Part shown: piece by piece, positions 7,538 through 13,878 of the stretch
How positions within the stretch are numbered: position 1 is the first letter of the stretch
How the letters are laid out: each line of letters starts with the position of its first letter
From: Anaerotignum sp.
GTDB taxonomy: Bacteria > Bacillota > Clostridia > Lachnospirales > Anaerotignaceae
DNA: 17,969 nucleotides
NCBI GenBank assembly: GCA_020024255.1
Contig: JAHHTX010000037.1
Coordinates: 1-17,969 of the forward strand
Reading direction: 5' to 3'
Translations under genes and position numbers: made by a program
The notes under the pieces: model-generated
Seen by the model: the letters and a program-made list of their open reading frames with translations, nothing else
Database searches by the model: none
Told to the model about the DNA's origin: nothing

Positions 7538-9979
7538 TTATTTCACAACACGGAAGGCAAAACCACCTGTTTTGACGCCAACAGAAACTTTATCCCCTTT
7601 TTGCACATTACCCATCAGATACTCTTCTGCAAAAGGATCTTCAATGCAGGACTGAATTGCCCGACGCAAAGGTCTTGCCCCATATGCCCGATCAAAATTT
7701 TCCTCAGCAATCTTTTCTAAAGCCTTATCCGTAAAGGTAACCGTAATGCCCATATTTTCTTTTGCTCTTTGGGATACCGTCTTTGTCATAAGTTTGACAA
7801 TTTCCAAAATATCCTCTTTCTCCAAAGAATGGAATACAATCGTATCATCTATACGATTCAAAAATTCAGGCTTAAATATCTGTTTAACTTCATCCATGAC
7901 ATTTTTTTTCATCATTTCATAGCTTTGTTTCGGTGTTTCCACACTGGTAAAGCCAAGCCGCTTGGGTTCTACAATACTTCTTGCCCCTGCATTAGATGTC
8001 ATAATGATAACTGTATTTTTGAAATCTACTTTTCTCCCCTGTCCATCTGTAATGTGTCCATCATCCAAAACCTGCAAAAGTACATTAAAAATTTCAGGAG
8101 ATGCCTTTTCGATTTCGTCAAACAATATCACTGAATAAGGGTTGCGACGTACTTTTTCGCTCAGCTGTCCACCTTCTTCATAGCCCACATATCCGGGAGG
8201 CGCACCCACCATTCTGGATACACTATGCTTTTCCATATATTCAGACATATCAATCCGAATCATGGCATCTTCATTGCCAAACAGTGCTTCTGCCAAAGCT
8301 TTGGAAAGTTCTGTTTTCCCTACGCCGGTAGGCCCAAGGAAAAGAAATGAACCAATCGGGCGATTGGGGTCTTTCATTCCAACCCGTCCACGACGCACTG
8401 CCCTTGCCACCGCTTTTACAGCTTCTTCTTGCCCGATGACACGCTTATGCAATGTTTCTTCCAAATGCAGCAAACGCTCACTTTCTTTCTGCTGCAATTT
8501 TTGTAAGGGGATACCCGTCCAACGGGACACAATTTCCGCTACCTCTTCCGCTGTGACAGTCTGCTCTGTTTTTTCCGTTTTTGTTTCCCATGCCGCTTTT
8601 GCTTCCTGCCACTGTTTCCGCAAAGCATCTTGTGAACGTTTCACCTCAGCGGCTTTTTCAAAATCTTCTGTGCGAACAGCTTCCTCTTTTTCTGCTGTCA
8701 GTTCTTCCAGTTTCTTTTCCATATCCAACACGTCTTCCGGTGTGGTATACGTTTTCAAACGCAGGTAAGATGCGGCTTCATCAATGACATCAATGGCTTT
8801 GTCAGGCAAAAAGCGGTCTGTAATATACCGCTCGGACAGCCTCACTGCTGCTTCCATGGCATCTTCCGTAATGGTTACATGATGATGAGCCTCATACTTG
8901 TCTTTAAGTGCCAGAAGCATATTCAAAGATGCTTGTTCATCGGGTTCTTCCACACGAACAGGCTGAAATCTTCGCTCAAAAGCTGCATCTTTTTCAATAT
9001 ACTTGCGATACTCCTCCAAAGTGGTTGCACCAATAAGCTGTATCTCCCCTCTGGCAAGAGAAGGCTTCAAGATATTGGAGGCATCAATAGCCCCTTCTGC
9101 CGCTCCTGCACCAATAACTGTATGCAGTTCATCAACAAAGAGAATAATATTTCCCTCTTTCCGTACTTCTTCCAAAGCCTTTTTCATACGGTCTTCAAAT
9201 TCTCCACGGTACTTAGAGCCAGCTACCATCAAGGACAAATCCAGATTGACAATCTTTTTATTTTTTAACACATCAGGGACATCGCCTTCTGCAATCCTCT
9301 GTGCCAGTCCTTCTACAATAGCTGTTTTTCCCACACCGGGTTCACCAATCAGACAAGGATTATTTTTAGTACGGCGGCTCAAAATCCGAATCATACGTTC
9401 TATTTCATCTTCTCTGCCATTAGTGGGGTCAAAGGTATGTTTCTTTGCCATTTTGGTAAAATCACGGCTGTATTTATCTAAAGTTTCCGTTTTGCTTATT
9501 TCCTCTTGCTTCTCTGCATACATTCCATAAGTAGAGTCGTCCTCTCCTTCGGGATCGCCCAGCATCATCATAATTTTATCATAAAGCTGTTGCAAGTCTA
9601 CGTTTAATGCCATCATAATATGGATAGCAATGCTATTGTCTTCCCGCAAAAGGGAAAGTATGATATGTTCTGTACCTACCGCTTCTGCACCCATGATTTC
9701 TGCCTGTTCTTCGCTGCAGGCAAGGACTTTCTTTGCTCTGGGTGTAAAACCCTGTACTTTTTGGCAATCTCCGTTATGCACAAGCATTTCCTGTATTTTT
9801 TCCATAATTTGATGATAGGTGATGCCTTGTTCATCTAAGGCTTTGTATGCCACACCGCCTGCCACCGTCAGACCTAAAAGGATATGCTCTGTTCCCACAG
9901 CGGAATCTTTCAATATTAAAGCGACTTCTTTTGCTCTTTGCAAAACATCCTGTGCTTTTTGTGTATATTTTTTCTGCAT
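7538..9979 (-). CDS. clpC: ClpC, Clp/Hsp100 AAA+ unfoldase subunit of the ClpCP protease
   Basis: ClpC unfolds proteins and feeds them to ClpP in the cytoplasm. The 813-residue product has two N-terminal Clp_N repeats (about 1-140), a first AAA+ module (Walker A GEPGVGKT about 212-219, Walker B FVDE about 281-284), a middle coiled-coil/UVR region with DFEKAAEVKR (about 439-448), and a second AAA+ module (Walker A GPTGVGKT about 549-556, Walker B VILFDEIEK, FLNRIDD). The LGF tripeptide (about 675-677) is at the position of the ClpP-docking loop, so a ClpP partner is expected. The start at 9979 (MQKKYTQKAQDVL) aligns with the normal ClpC N-terminus and has GGTGA 4 nt upstream; the ATG ten codons earlier (10007-10009) has only a weak site. 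ctsR, mcsA and mcsB, its usual Bacillus operon partners, are not present upstream, and no GGTCAAA heptads are seen near its promoter. Confidence 0.95.
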   Translation of the reverse strand: MQKKYTQKAQDVLQRAKEVALILKDSAVGTEHILLGLTVAGGVAYKALDEQGITYHQIMEKIQEMLVHNGDCQKVQGFTPRAKKVLACSEEQAEIMGAEAVGTEHIILSLLREDNSIAIHIMMALNVDLQQLYDKIMMMLGDPEGEDDSTYGMYAEKQEEISKTETLDKYSRDFTKMAKKHTFDPTNGREDEIERMIRILSRRTKNNPCLIGEPGVGKTAIVEGLAQRIAEGDVPDVLKNKKIVNLDLSLMVAGSKYRGEFEDRMKKALEEVRKEGNIILFVDELHTVIGAGAAEGAIDASNILKPSLARGEIQLIGATTLEEYRKYIEKDAAFERRFQPVRVEEPDEQASLNMLLALKDKYEAHHHVTITEDAMEAAVRLSERYITDRFLPDKAIDVIDEAASYLRLKTYTTPEDVLDMEKKLEELTAEKEEAVRTEDFEKAAEVKRSQDALRKQWQEAKAAWETKTEKTEQTVTAEEVAEIVSRWTGIPLQKLQQKESERLLHLEETLHKRVIGQEEAVKAVARAVRRGRVGMKDPNRPIGSFLFLGPTGVGKTELSKALAEALFGNEDAMIRIDMSEYMEKHSVSRMVGAPPGYVGYEEGGQLSEKVRRNPYSVILFDEIEKASPEIFNVLLQVLDDGHITDGQGRKVDFKNTVIIMTSNAGARSIVEPKRLGFTSVETPKQSYEMMKKNVMDEVKQIFKPEFLNRIDDTIVFHSLEKEDILEIVKLMTKTVSQRAKENMGITVTFTDKALEKIAEENFDRAYGARPLRRAIQSCIEDPFAEEYLMGNVQKGDKVSVGVKTGGFAFRVVK

Positions 9980-10090
9980 ATACTCACCAACCTTTTCCTT
10001 GTTAGCCATCTATCTTTGTGATTGCTAATATCTGTATGAAAATAAAAGAACATTGCTGTTCCTCTATTCTGCTCTTCCACCTGTTTTACT

Positions 10091-10120
10091 ATTATAATAC
10101 ACATCCCTATAAAATGCAAA
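10091..10120 (-). promoter_or_regulatory. Sigma-A type promoter of clpC
   Basis: The minus strand has TTTGCA (10115-10120), an 18-bp spacer and a perfect TATAAT (10091-10096). The start would be near 10084, a leader of about 105 nt before the favoured clpC ATG. No CtsR heptad repeat and no CIRCE sequence is found around it. Confidence 0.6.
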
Positions 10121-10141
10121 GAAAAACACCTTGTAATTTTC

Positions 10142-10804
10142 TTATATTTCTGCTAAATATTCGGAGAAATAGGAAAATGGTACTTGATTTGGCACAGCCT
10201 TGACAGAAAAAGCCGCTCCATCTTTTATTTTCCCTTCTATCGCATAAGACCAAAGGGCGATTTCCGCATTCTTTTTCCAAACTGTTTTTCCATTATATTT
10301 TCTATCGCCCCAAATTGGTGCACCGTGAAACGCTGTCTGCACACGAATTTGATGATGTCTGCCTGTCTCCAAAGCAATTTTCACCAAAGAAAGGCCTTCT
10401 TTTTCCCCAAGGACTTCGTAATGCAAAACCGCTTTCTTTGCCCCTTTTTTCTCTTTGGCAACCACTTCCGAAAGGTTGGTGCGTGCATTTTTCCATAAGA
10501 AATCCGTCCAAGTCCCTTTTTTTTGGGAAAGACTGCCGCAAAGGACTGCAAGATAATACTTGTTAAGGAGTCCCTCCTGCATACAGGCAGAAAGTCTGCT
10601 TGCTGCTTCCGTAGTTTTTGCCAAAAGAATCATACCGCCTACAGGACGGTCTAAGCGATGCACCGGCTTTAAGGAAAATCCCGTCTGTTCTTCCAATGCG
10701 GTCAGCAAATCCAAATCCCCTGTTTTGTCTGCCTGTGCAGGCATACCACAAGGCTTCTCTGCTGCAATCAACTCTGCATCTTCATATTGTATTTTGATTT
10801 CCAT
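10142..10804 (-). CDS. RluA-family RNA pseudouridine synthase
   Basis: The family isomerises uridine to pseudouridine in rRNA or tRNA. The 220-residue protein carries the active-site motif HRLDRPVGG (49-57, catalytic Asp at 52) and the conserved ETGRHHQIRVQ (about 146-156) followed by GAPIWGDRKY. It lacks an N-terminal S4 RNA-binding domain, so it is one of the short, stand-alone RluA types; the exact target nucleotide cannot be told. The ATG at 10802-10804 lies 2 nt past the stop of the upstream glycosidase gene. A GTG at 10808-10810 would give a 4-nt overlap instead but has no ribosome site. Either way it is translationally linked to the glycosidase gene, with no functional reason evident. 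The proline-valine-glycine after the catalytic RLDR replaces the commoner x-T-S-G. Confidence 0.9.
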   Translation of the reverse strand: MEIKIQYEDAELIAAEKPCGMPAQADKTGDLDLLTALEEQTGFSLKPVHRLDRPVGGMILLAKTTEAASRLSACMQEGLLNKYYLAVLCGSLSQKKGTWTDFLWKNARTNLSEVVAKEKKGAKKAVLHYEVLGEKEGLSLVKIALETGRHHQIRVQTAFHGAPIWGDRKYNGKTVWKKNAEIALWSYAIEGKIKDGAAFSVKAVPNQVPFSYFSEYLAEI

Positions 10805-10806
10805 AT

Positions 10807-12873
10807 TCACACTTCTTTCATAAAAACACCACTTTCCGGTGGCATCTTAATTCTTACACAGCCTTGCTCTATGGGCAAATAATGCGGTATACGCCCTGTG
10901 CCGTAAAGGAAAAATCCTTCCTGATTTGTTTCTAAAATTACTTCCATAAGACCTTCTTTTTCCACACCCATCTGCCATACAGAAAGAACCAGTTCTTTTT
11001 CCTCCTGTAAATTATGAAAAACCACTGCCAACTTTTCCTGTTGGTCAAATCTGCCGTAAGCAAGCAGCCCAAATTCTCCTGCCAATTTTTGTAAAGAGCC
11101 ATATCGCAAAGCCGGATGTTTTTTTCTCATTTGAATGAGTACCTTATGATATTCTATGAGGCTCTTGTTTTCTTTTCCCCAAGGAAAAGGCCTGCGGTTA
11201 TCTGGGTCTGTCCATCCTGTCAATCCTGCCTCATCTCCGTAATAAATCGTAGGCGAACCAATCCATGTCATCTGCATAAGAACTGCTTCCCGAAAAACAG
11301 CTTCGTTTATCCCTGTATCTGCCGCTTTACTTCCATCTGTATGGAGTCTGCCTGTTTTACCATTTGTTCGGGTAAGGAAACGGGAGTGGTCATGGTTTGA
11401 CAATTCATTCATTGCCAAAAGCTGTGCCTGTATTGGCAGTCTGCCCATATAGTATGCCATGGTTCCCCAAAAGGCTTCTGCATTATTTCGTAAATCCTGC
11501 CGTACGGTATCGCTGTGTTTTGACACACCCGTAAAAAACCAACTAATAGGCTCCATAAACGCATCGTAATTCATGACACTATCCCACTGGTCACCTGTCA
11601 GCCATGGGGCAGCATCACCATAATGCTCTGCCAATATGACAGCATTGGGATTTGCCGACTTTACTGCCTTTCGGAAATCCTGCCAAAACTTGTGATTTTG
11701 TTCCGGCGATTTCCCCAAATCTGCAGCGACATCTAACCGCCAACCGTCTGCACCATAAGGTGGAGAAACCCACTTTTTCCCAATTTCCAGTATCTTTTCA
11801 TATAATGTTGTGCTGTTTTCATAAAACAATTTGGGATGGTTTTCGTATCCCCACCAACCCTCGTAAGTGCCATCTTCGTTCCAGGAAAAATAATCATGGT
11901 ATGGACTGTGGGGATTGTCATAGGCACCTGTCCTGCCATATATCCCCTCTCTATCCAGCCATTTATGAAAAGCACCGCAGTGATTGAATACACCATCTAA
12001 TATGATATGGATTCCTCTTTTATGTGCCTCTTCTACCAGATGGGCAAAGTATGCATCACTTGCCTCCAGATTCCGTTTTTCTGTGGTACGGACAATATAC
12101 ATTTTGGCTGCGTCATTTGTTTCGTCTTCCTGCAACAACGTAGCATCATCTACCACAATCTTTCCAAAATGGGGGTCAATATGGTCATAATCCTGGGTGT
12201 CATACTTATGGCTGCTTGGAGAAACAAAAATGGGATTCAGATAAATCCCTTCTATTCCTAATTCCTGCAAATAGTCCAGTTTCTCACAAATTCCCTGTAA
12301 ATCTCCGCCATAAAACCAACGAAAATCATCTTCTTGAATGGGCATATCCCAGTTTTTGGCTTTCTGAACCAAACCACCAAGATAACAATATTCCCCTGTC
12401 TGTACATCGTTTGCAGCATCACCATGATAAAAACGGTCAGTATAAATTTGATACAAGACTGCTCCCTTTGCCCATTCAGGGGGATGGAAATCCCGTACCA
12501 CCGAAAAAAAGCCGTCTGTAGGCAATTCCGTAGAAATACCATACTTTGTATAATAAAACTGTTCCTTTTCCCGTTCCAAAAGAAAAAAGTAAGTCTGTTG
12601 TTTGTGGCTGGGAGGCAAAAGCACACGATAAATGTCAAAATATCCTTGCTGTTCTTTTTTCTCCATAAGCAGTTTCTTTTCCTCTGTGCAAAGAAAAACC
12701 GCCTTTGCCTGCCTATGCCCCACACGAATACGCACTTCCGTAAAATCTGTTGCAGAAGGCGCTAAAGGTGTACGAAACTGCGCCGTTTCATCACTGAAAA
12801 CCGCATCTTTTTGAAAAGGCAGCAACGCATAATATTTTTTCCTTTTTTCTGCCACAAAATCTATTAAAGTCAT
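10807..12873 (-). CDS. GH13 alpha-glycosidase (neopullulanase/cyclomaltodextrinase-like)
   Basis: The enzyme should hydrolyse alpha-glucosidic bonds of maltodextrins, cyclodextrins or pullulan fragments. It has 688 residues and no signal peptide, so it acts inside the cell. An N-terminal beta-sandwich-like region (about 35-125) precedes the catalytic barrel. The GH13 regions are present: LYQIYTDRF (about 140-148), GGDLQGI, DGVFNH (293-298), GWRLDVAAD with nucleophile D381, ILAEHYG with acid/base E416, and NHD (493-495). A C-terminal beta domain follows. The ATG at 12871-12873 is chosen because the promoter start (about 12903) leaves room for the GGAGG at 12884-12888. An ATG six codons earlier would begin only about 12 nt after transcription starts. 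It is followed at once by the pseudouridine synthase gene. Its perfect-consensus promoter is accompanied by a palindrome, suggesting sugar-responsive control (inference). Exact substrate is not resolved. Confidence 0.92.
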   Translation of the reverse strand: MTLIDFVAEKRKKYYALLPFQKDAVFSDETAQFRTPLAPSATDFTEVRIRVGHRQAKAVFLCTEEKKLLMEKKEQQGYFDIYRVLLPPSHKQQTYFFLLEREKEQFYYTKYGISTELPTDGFFSVVRDFHPPEWAKGAVLYQIYTDRFYHGDAANDVQTGEYCYLGGLVQKAKNWDMPIQEDDFRWFYGGDLQGICEKLDYLQELGIEGIYLNPIFVSPSSHKYDTQDYDHIDPHFGKIVVDDATLLQEDETNDAAKMYIVRTTEKRNLEASDAYFAHLVEEAHKRGIHIILDGVFNHCGAFHKWLDREGIYGRTGAYDNPHSPYHDYFSWNEDGTYEGWWGYENHPKLFYENSTTLYEKILEIGKKWVSPPYGADGWRLDVAADLGKSPEQNHKFWQDFRKAVKSANPNAVILAEHYGDAAPWLTGDQWDSVMNYDAFMEPISWFFTGVSKHSDTVRQDLRNNAEAFWGTMAYYMGRLPIQAQLLAMNELSNHDHSRFLTRTNGKTGRLHTDGSKAADTGINEAVFREAVLMQMTWIGSPTIYYGDEAGLTGWTDPDNRRPFPWGKENKSLIEYHKVLIQMRKKHPALRYGSLQKLAGEFGLLAYGRFDQQEKLAVVFHNLQEEKELVLSVWQMGVEKEGLMEVILETNQEGFFLYGTGRIPHYLPIEQGCVRIKMPPESGVFMKEV

Positions 12874-12909
12874 TCCTTCACCATCCTCCATAGGATATTG
12901 CTGTGGTTT

Positions 12910-12938
12910 ATTATAATATGCTGTAAAATTTCTGTCAA
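12910..12938 (-). promoter_or_regulatory. Perfect-consensus sigma-A promoter of the GH13 gene
   Basis: The minus strand has TTGACA (12933-12938), exactly 17 bp, then TATAAT (12910-12915). Transcription would start near 12903, a leader of about 30 nt. All 12 consensus bases match, so this promoter is likely strong unless repressed. Confidence 0.85.
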
Positions 12939-12953
12939 TGAACGAAAAAAAGC

Positions 12954-12974
12954 GTTTATTTCTGTCAAATAAAC
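12954..12974. promoter_or_regulatory. Palindrome upstream of the GH13 promoter, possible operator
   Basis: A perfect 8-bp inverted repeat, GTTTATTT and AAATAAAC, flanks a 5-nt loop. On minus it contains TTGACAGAAAT, the same 11 bases that form and follow the -35 box of the GH13 promoter (12928-12938). A run of seven T follows on minus, so it could also be a weak terminator for the small RNA unit upstream. Confidence 0.4.
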
Positions 12975-12980
12975 ATATGA

Positions 12981-13027
12981 TGAGATAAAATGAAAATGAG
13001 CAACCTGCCGATGGCTGCTCATTTTCA
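12981..13027 (-). terminator. Terminator-like hairpin between the BofC-like gene and GH13 gene
   Basis: Arms at 13016-13027 and 12991-13002 are perfectly complementary over 12 bp (TGAAAATGAGCA/TGCTCATTTTCA) around a 13-nt loop. On minus the sequence TTTTATC follows. It could end both the small transcript from 13096 and readthrough from the BofC-like gene. Confidence 0.65.
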
Positions 13028-13096
13028 CAAAGAGAAGGTATTTCTTATTGGGATTGCGTTTTATCGCAATGTGAAAATATTGGGGAGTTTTCACAG
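12981..13096 (-). ncRNA. Candidate small RNA or attenuator leader of about 115 nt
   Basis: A good promoter (13102-13130) begins a transcript near 13096 that has no convincing reading frame and ends at a hairpin with a T-rich tail (12981-13027). Inside are stems TGTGAAAA/TTTTCACA (13088-13095 with 13070-13077) and ATTGCG/CGCAAT (13053-13058 with 13065-13070). The 9 bases at 13070-13078 can pair instead with 13021-13029, which is the 5' arm of the terminator. These mutually exclusive pairings are the pattern of an attenuator or of a switchable small RNA. No known family was recognised, and no T-box or common riboswitch signature was seen. It may act on the GH13 gene downstream or on distant targets. 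Confidence 0.5.
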
Positions 13097-13101
13097 TTTG
13101 T

Positions 13102-13130
13102 ATTATATCACGTGGGACATAAAATGTCTA
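13102..13130 (-). promoter_or_regulatory. Strong promoter in the intergenic gap, ahead of the small RNA
   Basis: The minus strand has TAGACA (13125-13130, 5 of 6), a 17-bp spacer, and TATAAT (13102-13107) with a TG-n extension (13108-13110). It starts 62 bp beyond the end of the BofC-like gene and about 230 bp before the GH13 start codon. Confidence 0.7.
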
Positions 13131-13192
13131 GGTAAATTTCGTTCCCTTTTTCAGAATCCACATAAATACCAATTTTTCTCTTCATTTTTTGT

Positions 13193-13738
13193 TCAACTTT
13201 TATAGTCTGCAAGAACTTTTGCCAAATTATCCTCGCCCAAAATTCGTATGCCCTCTTTTAGCTGCTGTACATCGGCTGGCGGAAGTATAGAAATAGGAAT
13301 ATCCGTTTCTTCCTCCATCATAATTTCATTTGCATCATTTTCCCGAAACACTGCTAAGTATCCGTCGTGAATCCCCAACACATAATTTTCATCACTGCGC
13401 CCATCTACAGTACTGCGAAGTATTACCTGTTTTGGTGAAAAAAAGACCATCTGCCAACCATCATAAATGCTTTCCACCTGCGGTTTTGTAAGTCCCCAAA
13501 GAAATTCCTGTGCAGGTTCTTCCTGTTCCTTCGTCATACGGTCTTTTGTATAGTAATATTGATATACCATTTTTGTTTCTTTCGTAATTTTTGCATCTTG
13601 TTTAGCTGTATACACCATATGTGCCTGGGCTGTTTCCTGTATCTGTTCTTTCGTTTTTGGATGAAAGGTATACAGAAAACCTGCTGCAATGCAAAAGATG
13701 AAAACTGTCAAAATCAAGAAAAAATCCCATTTCTTCAT
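13193..13738 (-). CDS. BofC C-terminal-domain membrane-anchored protein
   Basis: The 181-residue protein begins with a single hydrophobic segment (about 4-24) after MKKWD, so it is probably an N-terminally anchored protein facing outward. The C-terminal half matches the BofC_C pattern: YVLGIHDGYLAVF (119-131), TDIPISILP (about 145-153) and a closing GIRILGEDNLAKVLADY. In Bacillus, BofC is a forespore intermembrane protein that restrains SpoIVB in the sigma-K checkpoint. Whether this shorter clostridial relative does so is unknown. The ATG at 13736-13738 is preferred because GAGG lies 8 nt upstream; the GTG three codons earlier sits on the ribosome site. It follows htpG by 140 bp without a clear terminator, so it could be read from htpG. 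No own promoter could be picked with confidence. Confidence 0.75.
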   Translation of the reverse strand: MKKWDFFLILTVFIFCIAAGFLYTFHPKTKEQIQETAQAHMVYTAKQDAKITKETKMVYQYYYTKDRMTKEQEEPAQEFLWGLTKPQVESIYDGWQMVFFSPKQVILRSTVDGRSDENYVLGIHDGYLAVFRENDANEIMMEEETDIPISILPPADVQQLKEGIRILGEDNLAKVLADYKS

Positions 13739-13878
13739 CCATACCACCTCACTGGCAGTATGGACACATTTTGGAAAGAATATACATAAAATTAATAAAA
13801 TATAAATTGACCTTCCAAAAGCATGGGGATTTCCCGCCTGTCTTTCAGAAAGTCAAAATATACTTGATACTTTATTTT

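Noticed and set aside
9980..10009. Longer ClpC start at the ATG at 10007-10009
   Set aside because: The ten extra residues do not fit the ClpC N-terminus and the upstream site is weak; the internal ATG at 9979 has GGTGA at a suitable distance.
12870..13094. 74-codon minus-strand frame covering the GH13 upstream gap
   Set aside because: It runs through the terminator hairpin, the palindrome and the perfect GH13 promoter, and shows no family resemblance.
12990..13205. 71-codon plus-strand frame starting in the intergenic hairpin
   Set aside because: Its ATG lies at the edge of the hairpin arm, no ribosome site precedes it, and it runs into the BofC-like gene antisense.
13748..13878. Possible terminator or promoter between htpG and the BofC-like gene
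   Set aside because: Only a short GGG/CCC stem and a long-range 8-bp repeat with a loop of about 40 nt are present, and no -35/-10 pair fits well, so neither is called.
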